The notes beneath the pieces were generated by a model. That model made no database searches. It was not told where the DNA came from and saw only the letters and a program-made list of their open reading frames with translations. The translations under genes and the position numbers were made by a program. Positions 1-5,285 of a stretch of 5,285 nt of DNA are shown here, piece after piece. Position 1 is the stretch's first letter. The number at the start of each line of letters is the position of its first letter. The DNA comes from an uncultured Chlorobiaceae bacterium (GTDB lineage: Bacteria > Bacteroidota > Chlorobiia > Chlorobiales > Chlorobiaceae), in NCBI GenBank assembly GCA_903929845.1, contig CAIYWF010000161.1, forward strand, positions 1-5,285, in the 5' to 3' direction.

Positions 1-8
1 GCAGCGAC

Positions 9-40
9 AAGAAATGACCGGTAGCCGGACAACATTTCTT
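9..40. repeat. Hairpin-forming inverted repeat, left copy
   Basis: AAGAAATG (9-16) and CATTTCTT (33-40) are perfect 8-bp inverted arms. Inside them CCGG (18-21) and CCGG (25-28) can form a second short stem around a 3-base loop. There is no T-run, so an intrinsic terminator is not indicated. The arms resemble those of the next hairpin (GACAAGAAATG at 6-16 against GACAAGAATG at 85-94), so the two may be diverged copies of one element or alternative pairing partners. Function is unknown. Confidence 0.55.
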
Positions 41-44
41 ACAC

Positions 45-94
45 CATTCTTGTCACGCCTCGCCGCGTAAAACGGCGACGCCGTGACAAGAATG
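45..94. repeat. Long hairpin/cruciform, 13-bp perfect arms
   Basis: CATTCTTGTCACG (45-57) is exactly inverted at 82-94 (CGTGACAAGAATG). The intervening bases hold a second stem, TCGCCG (60-65) with CGGCGA (73-78), so the whole block folds into a nearly continuous ~19-bp stem with a small internal loop. No U-tract follows on either strand. It could be a repetitive extragenic palindrome, a protein-binding site or a structured transcript end for a gene left of the window. The sequence shows the structure but not its role. Confidence 0.7.
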
Positions 95-464
95 AAGAAT
101 TTCGGAATGAAAAATGAAATCATGAAATGCTCAACGCAATACCGATGGTTCTCAGTACTGCACAGTAGCAGATTGGCGCGAAAGCGGAGTACCGCCTTCG
201 CTTCTGCACGCCCAGCCGCACCACCCAACAAGGCGCACTTGAGTACAAGAGCGCCGCTACGCGCGAGCGCTACCCCTTAAGTGGACAGCAATAAGGCGAT
301 CTCTTCTGCGGTTCCTGCCCAACCTGCTCGGTTGAGAAGCGCCGCATCCCCGGTCGCTGACTAGGGCATAGCCGTATCGGAGCACCCTTGCTGCCGCTCT
401 CCTCAACCTTGTCCTTGATCCACTTTTAGCTTTCAAAGCAAAGCCGGAATGTGCAACCAACTGA
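95..464. other. Stretch without a recognisable gene
   Basis: I see no supported gene here. One minus-strand frame is open from about 282 to the window edge, but it lacks a ribosome binding site and any recognisable motif. Another minus frame is open from 610 to 257, but it only shadows the pentapeptide gene end and the VR remnant. Just downstream of the VR-remnant stop (minus strand, about 440-452) lies CATTCCGGCTTT, which is also found 19 bases downstream of the intact VR stop. The part nearest 464 therefore looks like the 3' flank of an older VR gene. Confidence 0.5.
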
Positions 465-536
465 CTACGGGACGAACACGAGGCGGAAGACAACAGTATT
501 GAGCCAGCGGTCGGGGATACCATATACAGTCGCACA
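465..536 (-). pseudogene. 3' remnant of a second FGE/DGR variable-repeat gene
   Basis: Immediately after the pentapeptide gene stop, the minus strand reads in another frame through ...IPDRWLNTVVFRLVFVP and a TAG. This matches the C-terminal tail of the DGR target gene at 2492, which ends VGFRLVFVP-TAG. Positions 465-516 align without gaps to the TR end (3709-3760) with about 11 differences. About five fall at TR adenines and six elsewhere, so it has drifted and is not a fresh TR copy. Nothing of the rest of the FGE domain remains upstream, because the pentapeptide coding sequence occupies that place. The downstream flank also shares ATTCCGGCTTT with the intact VR flank. The best reading is the tail of a target gene left after recombination. 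A functional peptide is unlikely. Confidence 0.7.
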
Positions 537-2255
537 TCAGAACCCAAGCAGCCCCTTGATATAACTGAATTCATTACTCTTGACAAGCGCAACAAACGTG
601 ATATAGGCAATAATTCCTAATATCCATTCTGCAGTGACCCAGAAAAGAAAATCTCTGTCGTGTCGGTGAATCCATGCTTCACGAAAACGGATGCTCAGCA
701 AAAGCGAGGCGCTGAAATGAAGCACATGCCACCAACGAACTATTGCCGTTGTCTTAATCTCATTCCTGCCATACATAGATATGCCTTTATTTTTCATCTC
801 TTCGCGGATATCATCATCAACGAGAGGTGCCACGAGATGATAGTATCGGTTATACCAGAACCATGCAAAGAAAAGCCCCAGGGGGAGCAGCACTTTAAGT
901 AAAAATCGTAGCGGGCGGTAACCCCAGCCAAAAACCCAGCCATAGAGCTGCATACGGAACTCACCAAGCAATTCTGTCTCCTTTTCCGCAAGCTCGTACA
1001 TAACTTCATCGGCAGCGGCCTTGTTGCCTTGCGCCAGATAATTTTCACGTAGCCGATCATAAAATATCCTGAACAACTCATAGCGCTGATGATTGAGTGT
1101 TCGGGAAAGATCATCTCGTTTGTTTTTCAAAACAGCAAACGCCGACGAACTGTCGGAACTGACCGCTGAGCCATCTAATTGCCTGAGCAGCAAGGTTATA
1201 GCCTTCCACTCCTGATACGTTGCGGATGCTGTATCGTCAACTCTCAACTTCCCTTTCAAGAAACTCCAGTCACAGAAAAAACGCCCTGAAGGAAACGAGG
1301 TCTTGTCATCAACAAAAAATATTGATGAGTCGCCAAAACGGCTTAACCGAAAATCGAGTCCCTCCTGGAAATGGGTTGATGTCAGGTTGAGCACCTTGTA
1401 GAAGGCTGTATTTTCAAACACCGTGTGCTGCTGAAAACGGGCTGAATGAAAACTCACATCATTGTTGAACGTCGTGCTCCTGAAATCCGTAGCCCCCGAA
1501 AACTGCGCTCCCTGAAACATTGCCGCTTCATGAAACCGTGACTCACGAAACGAGACAGGTAATGAAAAGCACACTCCCCTGAATAATGCGAAACTATTAA
1601 ACGTAGTTTTGTCGAACGATGTCGTTCCGGAAAAATGGCTTTCATTGAACGAAGCAATACTTCTAAAAGTCGCACGGGAAAAATTCAGCGATGCCAAAAA
1701 TTCTGAGCCATCGAAGTATGCCGCTTTGCTGAAACGACAAGTTCCAAACGAGACCGTTGCCTGTTTATCTACCTGCTTATCAAAACGGGAGGCATAAAAA
1801 CGACTTACTCCATCAAATGAGGAAGCCGTAAAATCTGCGCTTCCCCCAAAAGTCGCATCCTGAAAATCAACATCATGACCAAATACCGACTCATTAAAAA
1901 AAACAGCGTCTTTAAAATGAGTATCTCGAAACCGTATGTCCCTCTCGAATCGGGAAACGCAATACCCGGGCCCACCAAGAAATTGAGTATCACGAAAACC
2001 AGGGAGGCCAGGAAACGTGTGCCCATAAAAAAAAGTTTTCGCAGAAAATGCCAAAGAATCAAAATTTACCTTCTCATGAAACAGCAACACATGCCTTAAA
2101 GGATCAATATCTTGCTGCTTCTCTATTGTTCCTCCATAAGGCCAGACAACAGGATTTCCAGCTTTAACCTGCCCTGGAATACAAAAAAAAGCGATCCCAA
2201 AGCACAACAGGAGAGCAACCTGCAAAACTCCTCGTTTGATTTTACAACCAGCCAT
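537..2255 (-). CDS. Signal-peptide pentapeptide-repeat protein with C-terminal membrane domain
   Basis: This is a predicted exported, membrane-attached solenoid protein of 572 residues; its function is unknown. Residues 1-32 look like a signal peptide (KIKRG, hydrophobic stretch, VKA then GN). From about 65 to 313 Phe recurs as F-x4-F-x5, an 11-residue period kept for some 22 turns with one slip near 158-170. This resembles the Phe-rich pentapeptide families rather than classic A(D/N)LxX repeats. A helical segment follows (about 345-435), then GWGYRP (443-448), a hydrophobic helix (450-468), a semi-hydrophobic HFSASLLLSI (512-522) and a last helix (about 536-558). The end recalls two-helix ion-channel modules fused to pentapeptide repeats, but the TxGYG filter is absent. 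The frame is open upstream to 2597, but that part overlaps the DGR target gene in another frame. I chose Met at 2255 because the signal peptide begins there, although no clear Shine-Dalgarno precedes it. It lies 236 bp after the target gene on the same strand, so co-transcription is possible. Confidence 0.85.
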   Translation of the reverse strand: MAGCKIKRGVLQVALLLCFGIAFFCIPGQVKAGNPVVWPYGGTIEKQQDIDPLRHVLLFHEKVNFDSLAFSAKTFFYGHTFPGLPGFRDTQFLGGPGYCVSRFERDIRFRDTHFKDAVFFNESVFGHDVDFQDATFGGSADFTASSFDGVSRFYASRFDKQVDKQATVSFGTCRFSKAAYFDGSEFLASLNFSRATFRSIASFNESHFSGTTSFDKTTFNSFALFRGVCFSLPVSFRESRFHEAAMFQGAQFSGATDFRSTTFNNDVSFHSARFQQHTVFENTAFYKVLNLTSTHFQEGLDFRLSRFGDSSIFFVDDKTSFPSGRFFCDWSFLKGKLRVDDTASATYQEWKAITLLLRQLDGSAVSSDSSSAFAVLKNKRDDLSRTLNHQRYELFRIFYDRLRENYLAQGNKAAADEVMYELAEKETELLGEFRMQLYGWVFGWGYRPLRFLLKVLLPLGLFFAWFWYNRYYHLVAPLVDDDIREEMKNKGISMYGRNEIKTTAIVRWWHVLHFSASLLLSIRFREAWIHRHDRDFLFWVTAEWILGIIAYITFVALVKSNEFSYIKGLLGF

Positions 2256-2460
2256 ACTGCACAAGGAAAAAAGGTGAACATTAAATCTAACGCGGGCCTC
2301 CCTTCGGTCGGCATCTTCTATGAACACTTCGCCATTCCGATCATGATGCGTGTGACTCTGCGTCGCATAATGCTGCTTGCCTTCCCCTGTCGTATGGAGC
2401 GCCTGCCGCTCGTCCCTCGCGGCGGCTTCCTCTCCATCCGACGGGAAGGCTGCGTGCTGG

Positions 2461-2482
2461 CTCAAGGGGAAAGCCGGAATGG
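2461..2482. repeat. Left arm of 21-22 bp inverted repeat bracketing the DGR target
   Basis: CTCAAGGGGAAAGC followed by CGGAATGG here is inverted at 3688-3708 (CCATCCAGCTTTCCCCTTGAG). There is one substitution and one single-base indel, with 14 bases perfect. This arm lies 9 bases beyond the VR end; its partner abuts the TR end directly. The arms therefore enclose the whole target gene. Confidence 0.7.
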
Positions 2483-2491
2483 ACTGCCGAA

Positions 2492-2622
2492 CTACGGGAC
2501 GAACACCAGGCGGAAGCCAACACTGCCGCCGCGGAGGCCGGGGGGGTAGTCGCTCCGAGAAGCCGACCGACAGTACCCCGCATAGGAGCCCCAGCACCCA
2601 CCACGAAGCACACGGCGCGAAC
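2492..2622 (-). other. DGR variable repeat (VR)
   Basis: This is the C-terminal coding end of the target gene, stop included. It aligns without gaps to the TR at 3709-3839 over 131 bp with 23 differences. Of these, 22 are at TR coding-strand adenines (to G 11 times, T 7, C 4), out of 29 adenines in the TR. Sixteen codons change, mostly Asn to Gly, Ser, Tyr, Asp, Leu or Arg. The last 31 bp before and through the TAG are identical in both and would serve as the initiation-of-mutagenic-homing end. The only exception is a T-to-G change that is silent (GGT to GGG), next to an A-to-T that turns Ser into Cys310. The A-restricted pattern is what DGR retrohoming produces. Confidence 0.93.
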
Positions 2623-3523
2623 TAGATTCATCGGTATTTTCAGGGTTCTCAACCACACCTTGTACCATGCACGCTTCGTAATACTTCTCTCCATACCTGT
2701 CTCTGCACCACTCCCATACATTCCCGTGCATATTGTACAACCCCCAGTCGTTTGGCGCAAAATAATTGACCGGCACGGTTGTGCATCTGAACTCTCCCCT
2801 CGTGTTCCCCTTATAGGGATAGTTCCCATCATAATTGGCCTGGTCAGTGGTAAGATTGCTGCCTGTTGCGAATGAAGTGATCGTTCCGGCACGGCAGGCA
2901 TACTCCCACTCCGCTTCTGTTGGCAATTGAAAGGTTTTCCCTATTTTTGATGAGAGCCATTTACAATACGTATCGGCATCATTCCAGCTCACATGCACGA
3001 CCGGATGGTGGTACTCGCTCAACGGACGGATATTACCGGCAGGATCGCACCGCCAATTCACTCCTTCTTGTTGTGTCCATTTTCCATCCTTATACACAAA
3101 ACTCCAGCCATCCTTTGTTGCATCAGTAGAATCACCTTTCTCTGCAATGAAGCGGCTGAATTCGGCAACACTCACTTCATGGCGGGCCATGAAAAATTCC
3201 GATAGCTTCACGCGGTGCTCCGTTTCATTTTTTTCTCGCTCTGCCTCTCCATCAGGGCTGCCCATCATAAATTCCCCGGCAGGGATTTTCACAAAATCAT
3301 CAACACAATACAACGGCTTCTCTTTGGCACATCCGGCAACCAGAAACAGCATAAAAAAAACTATAAAACCCAAGTATAACCGCCTTATCAAAGAAAACTT
3401 ATGCCGTTTCTGCTCAAACAAAAAACGATTGCCTCTCTGAAATGGTAAAGCTGCGACGCCCACCAGCGCTTCGGCGATTATTGCCGGTTGCTCAAACATT
3501 CTAATGATGTCATTTTTTATCAT
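2492..3523 (-). CDS. DGR target: FGE/SUMF1-fold variable lipoprotein
   Basis: This is a predicted surface-displayed binding protein with a formylglycine-generating-enzyme/C-type-lectin fold, diversified at its C terminus. A lipoprotein signal (FIVFFMLFLVAGC, lipobox Cys65) precedes the domain, which starts IPAGEFMMGS (80-89). Family landmarks follow: RHEVSVAEF (114-122), PVVHVSWNDADTYCKWL (174-190), LPTEAEWEYACRAGT (200-214), NDWGLYNMHGNVWEWC (258-273) and RVLRGG (304-309), ending GFRLVFVP. The catalytic Cys pair of true FGEs is not evident between RGG and CRSA, so ligand binding is more likely than catalysis. The last ~43 codons are the VR. Start: ATG at 3523 would put 40 residues before the signal. 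TTG at 3421, with AGAGAGG ten bases upstream, would give a normal lipoprotein signal. ATG 3523 in turn overlaps a short leader ORF as ATGA. I keep the longer frame but consider 3421 at least as likely. The pentapeptide gene follows on the same strand. Confidence 0.92.
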   Translation of the reverse strand: MIKNDIIRMFEQPAIIAEALVGVAALPFQRGNRFLFEQKRHKFSLIRRLYLGFIVFFMLFLVAGCAKEKPLYCVDDFVKIPAGEFMMGSPDGEAEREKNETEHRVKLSEFFMARHEVSVAEFSRFIAEKGDSTDATKDGWSFVYKDGKWTQQEGVNWRCDPAGNIRPLSEYHHPVVHVSWNDADTYCKWLSSKIGKTFQLPTEAEWEYACRAGTITSFATGSNLTTDQANYDGNYPYKGNTRGEFRCTTVPVNYFAPNDWGLYNMHGNVWEWCRDRYGEKYYEACMVQGVVENPENTDESSSRRVLRGGCWGSYAGYCRSASRSDYPPGLRGGSVGFRLVFVP

Positions 3524-3546
3524 GCTCTGTCAACATAGTCATTCAT
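3520..3546 (-). CDS. Possible 8-codon leader peptide coupled to the DGR target gene
   Basis: ATG at 3546 begins MNDYVDRA and ends at a TGA that overlaps the target gene's ATG at 3523 as ATGA. A strong Shine-Dalgarno, AGGAGA, lies at 3554-3559, seven bases before the leader ATG. The target ATG has no good site of its own, so translation by termination-reinitiation is plausible. The ORF is too short to exclude chance, and the target may instead start at TTG 3421. Confidence 0.3.
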   Translation of the reverse strand: MNDYVDRA

Positions 3547-3566
3547 CTCCCAATCTCCTGCAACAA

Positions 3567-3626
3567 ACCATGCCGGGAATCTTCGAAGCGGCTATCCGGC
3601 TCGCCCTACCAACACCTCGGCATGGT
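3567..3626. repeat. Inverted repeat upstream of the DGR target gene
   Basis: ACCATGCCG (3567-3575) and CGGCATGGT (3618-3626) are perfect 9-bp inverted arms around 42 bases. They lie between the TR and the target gene, in the likely 5' untranslated region of the latter. The loop contains the palindrome CTTCGAAG. There is no T-run after either arm, so a terminator is not supported. It could be a regulatory stem or an operator-like site. Confidence 0.4.
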
Positions 3627-3687
3627 ATCTGGTCATCTTTGCCCTGAAACAAAACAGGGTCAGGGTCATCAATCTGTTCATAAGCAG

Positions 3688-3708
3688 CCATCCAGCTTTC
3701 CCCTTGAG
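3688..3708. repeat. Right arm of 21-22 bp inverted repeat bracketing the DGR target
   Basis: CCATCCAGCTTTCCCCTTGAG is the inverted partner of 2461-2482 and touches the last base of the TR. TR and VR are direct copies of each other but carry this flank in opposite orientations, so it is not explained by the TR/VR duplication itself. Confidence 0.7.
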
Positions 3709-3839
3709 CTACGGGACGAACACCAGGCGGAAGCCAACATTGCTGTTGCGGTTGTCGGGGGGGTTGTTGTTCCGATTAGCCGACCGACAGTTCCTCGCAT
3801 TGTTGTTCCAGCTACCACCACGAAGCACACGGTTCGAAC
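3709..3839 (-). other. DGR template repeat (TR)
   Basis: This is the same-strand near-copy of the VR. Read in the VR frame it gives RVLRGGSW, NNNARNCRSANRNNNPP, then VGFRLVFVP and TAG. The run of AAC/AAT codons is typical of DGR templates, since changing the first two bases of AAC can encode many residues without creating a stop. Its RNA would be the template for error-prone cDNA. Outside the 131 bp, similarity to the target gene ends abruptly on the 5' side, as expected of a TR rather than a recent gene duplication. No reverse transcriptase or avd gene flanks it inside the window. The target gene lies on the side where an RT usually follows. Confidence 0.9.
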
Positions 3840-3960
3840 CCACAATTGATGCCCTTTTCATCATCCATTTGCCAGCATTGAAGAGTACACATTTTTTCCG
3901 AAATTCTCTTGCTTGAGCATATTCAGTAAAGGCAAAAAGTGGCATAGCCAGCTTACACAA
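3709..3960 (-). CDS. Open frame ending in the TR (possibly not translated)
   Basis: An 83-codon frame runs from an ATG at 3960 (another at 3945) through about 40 unfamiliar residues (MPLFAFTEYAQAREFRKK...) into the TR reading frame and its stop. Neither ATG has a convincing Shine-Dalgarno. The N-terminal part does not match the target gene upstream of its VR, or any family I recognise. It may be the relic of an upstream gene whose end was replaced, or an accidental frame over the TR transcript's 5' part. I would treat the DNA as TR plus leader, not as a protein gene, unless homologues show otherwise. Confidence 0.25.
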   Translation of the reverse strand: MCKLAMPLFAFTEYAQAREFRKKCVLFNAGKWMMKRASIVGSNRVLRGGSWNNNARNCRSANRNNNPPDNRNSNVGFRLVFVP

Positions 3961-4642
3961 AGAACGCTAAAAGCTACGCATTTGCATTGCAGCAAAAATG
4001 AAGTCCCAGCCGCTCCGCTTCCGGCATTCCCCTCCCTCATGCGTTCACTCCGCTTCCGCTTGTCTGTCTTGTTCCGGTTGCCGCTCCGCGAGTACGCTAC
4101 ACTTGGCACCTTCACAAGCCAGCCGCGCTTCAGCTCCGGTTCATGCAGCGCACTTCATGGGCGTGCGAAGTCTCTACTCTCAGGCAAAGCGCCATGACCG
4201 AAGTACCGGCAAGGCGAATTAAAGATCGTCCGTGCCTCCACGTTTTTCGTTGAGGCCCCTGTAATCGCTTCGCCGCGTGCGTTGAAAAAGAGTCGTGCTA
4301 TCATGCTTTTTGCATGCAACAGCAGGGAAACTCTAAAGCACCAGCAAGCAAAAAGCCCGCCAGCTCTCGCTTCGATATCTCTCCTGGTACACTCTCTAAT
4401 CTGCCTGCTTCCCACCGATGCGGTTGGCAAGAAGAGCGTCAAACCAATTTCTGCATGAGCGTACCGGTGTAATGTGTGCCAGCGAATCCAGAGCAATATG
4501 TACCACCTGCACCTCTCAGGTTTCCAGTACCTTGTGCAGCTCACTTCCTCCCATGCACAAAAAGTTTGCCTGGCACGGGGAAGCCCTTGTCCCCCCGGGG
4601 AATGGCTTAAAAGCCATATCGCTCAACCAAGAACTCACAGCC
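3961..4642. other. Stretch without a recognisable gene
   Basis: I see no supported gene, tRNA or repeat array in these ~680 bases. Several frames are open for 60-130 codons on both strands, but none has a recognisable motif together with a ribosome binding site. The plus strand is pyrimidine-rich at about 4010-4150, with loosely repeated CCGCTCCGC / ACTCCGCTTCCGC words. A small hairpin CATGC-TTTTT-GCATG lies near 4304-4318. The missing DGR accessory gene avd is not visible here. The stretch could be decayed coding DNA or the untranslated 5' part of a TR transcript. Confidence 0.5.
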
Positions 4643-5134
4643 ATGCAACACTCTTCACATACCCTGCCGCTTTTCACCACTGAAGCCGCCACTGTCACTA
4701 TTCCCCGTTACGGAATCAGCCTTGTCAGAGAATCCCGGATCATCTAGACCAAAGGCATTAACGGAGCAGAAATGGTCGTCGACTTATGCCACACAATCGG
4801 CCTGCAACAACGCGCCAGCGAAGAACTCCATGTCTTCTATCTCAATACCAAAAATGACGTCATCGGCATGGAACTGGTCAGCAAAGGCACCCTCAACGCC
4901 TCACTCGTCCACCCCCGCGAAGTCTACAAAGGCGCCCTCCTCGCCAACGCAAATTCTATCATGGTCGTCCACAACCACCCGTCCGGCAACCCCGAACCCA
5001 GTAGAGCCGACAAAGAAGTAACCACCAAACTCATCGAAGCAGGCAACATCCTCGACATCAATCTCCTCGATCACATCATCATCGGCAACAACCAACACTT
5101 CAGCTTCTTCTCACACGGCCTCATCCCCAAATAA
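4643..5134 (+). pseudogene. radC: Short RadC-family (JAB/MPN) gene with in-frame TAG
   Basis: The frame from ATG 4643 to TAA 5132-5134 encodes a short RadC-like protein of the usual ~160 residues. It is interrupted by one TAG at codon 35 (4745-4747). Homology-like sequence continues across the stop in the same frame: TLPLFTTEAATVTIPRYGISLVRES before it, TKGINGAEMVVDLC after it. The metal-binding JAMM signature is intact (HNHPSGNPEPSRAD, His110, His112, Asp123), as is SLVHPREVYKGALLANA. The helix-hairpin-helix N terminus of long RadC is absent, as in other short members often found near mobile elements. The true role of the family is unsettled despite its DNA-repair name. ATG 4772 has GGAG five bases upstream and could give a 120-residue JAB domain alone. 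There are no frameshifts, so the lesion looks recent. It is on the strand opposite to the DGR genes. Confidence 0.85.
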
Positions 5135-5285
5135 CTCACCCCACAACCCAAAAAAGGGCAAGGAACCCCCGTGTCCAAGCCCTCCACCCCCGCATGACGC
5201 CCTCCTCTCCGTCCACCACCAAATACAAAAAATCACTTCACAAACAGTGGATTACTCAAAATTCCTGTTTACATTATTCTCATAA

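Noticed and set aside
257..610. 117-codon minus-strand frame over the end of the pentapeptide gene and beyond
   Set aside because: It overlaps the pentapeptide 3' end and the VR remnant in a different frame from both, has no family motif and is Arg-rich, as expected of a GC-rich shadow frame.
2435..2491. Search for the DNA hairpin with a short loop often found just downstream of a VR
   Set aside because: Only a 4-bp GGCT/AGCC stem with a 9-base loop is present, too weak to call.
2256..2597. N-terminal extension of the pentapeptide frame (114 codons)
   Set aside because: Most of its first part overlaps the DGR target's VR in another frame. A clear signal peptide starts at Met 2255, and the extension shows no recognisable domain.
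3592..3681. 29-codon minus-strand ORF (MNRLMTLTLF...) just after the TR, with a GGATGG motif upstream
   Set aside because: The ribosome binding site is weak and the peptide is unrecognised. It lies in the likely untranslated region and partly over an inverted repeat, so chance is the simpler reading.
4155..4544. 129-codon minus-strand frame in the gene-poor stretch
   Set aside because: No recognisable motif, no good ribosome binding site, and an odd composition rich in Arg, Cys and Trp. Not enough to call a gene.
4745..4747. TAG as a recoded codon (pyrrolysine or suppressor readthrough)
   Set aside because: Nothing in the window supports recoding. The JAB domain does not need such a residue there, and a point nonsense mutation is simpler.
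1..5285. CRISPR array, tRNA or rRNA genes, or insertion-sequence transposase
   Set aside because: No regularly spaced direct repeats, no cloverleaf-like segment and no transposase motif were seen on either strand.

Overview
The window holds an accessory region dominated by the parts of a diversity-generating retroelement (DGR) with no reverse transcriptase in view. On the minus strand a 343-codon gene (2492-3523) encodes a lipoprotein with a formylglycine-generating-enzyme (FGE/SUMF1, C-type-lectin-like) fold. Its last ~43 codons form a variable repeat (VR, 2492-2622). A near-copy at 3709-3839, same strand, is the template repeat (TR). The two align over 131 bp without gaps. They differ at 23 positions, and 22 of these are adenines in the TR coding strand. 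This is the hallmark of adenine-directed mutagenic retrohoming. TR codons are mostly AAC/AAT, while the VR has Gly, Ser, Tyr, Asp, Leu and Arg there.

Layout, left to right. Positions 1-464 have no convincing gene but begin with two strong hairpins (9-40 and 45-94). Positions 465-536 (minus) hold the eroded last codons of a second FGE/VR gene, ending in the same FRLVFVP-stop tail. Positions 537-2255 (minus) encode a 572-residue protein with a signal peptide, a long Phe-rich pentapeptide-type solenoid of 11-residue period, and a C-terminal membrane domain. Positions 2256-2491 are a spacer. Positions 2492-3523 (minus) are the DGR target gene, preceded by a possible 8-codon coupled leader. Positions 3524-3708 are spacer with inverted repeats. 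Positions 3709-3839 are the TR, lying at the end of an 83-codon open frame. Positions 3961-4642 have no recognisable gene. Positions 4643-5134 (plus) are a short RadC-family (JAB/MPN) gene interrupted by one in-frame TAG. The rest is non-coding.

How the parts fit: the TR RNA would be copied, with errors at A, into cDNA that replaces the VR and so varies the ligand-facing surface of a lipidated surface protein. The usual order target-avd-TR-RT on one strand is not seen. Here the target lies where the RT would be expected, so the RT is outside the window, acts in trans, or is lost. VR tails on both sides of the pentapeptide gene, and a 21-22 bp inverted repeat bracketing the target cassette, suggest repeated rearrangement around the VR sequence.

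Organism: a Gram-negative bacterium (lipobox, secreted and membrane proteins) of medium GC. The FGE-type DGR plus a short RadC recalls green sulfur bacteria (Chlorobiota), but this is an impression from memory and not demonstrated.
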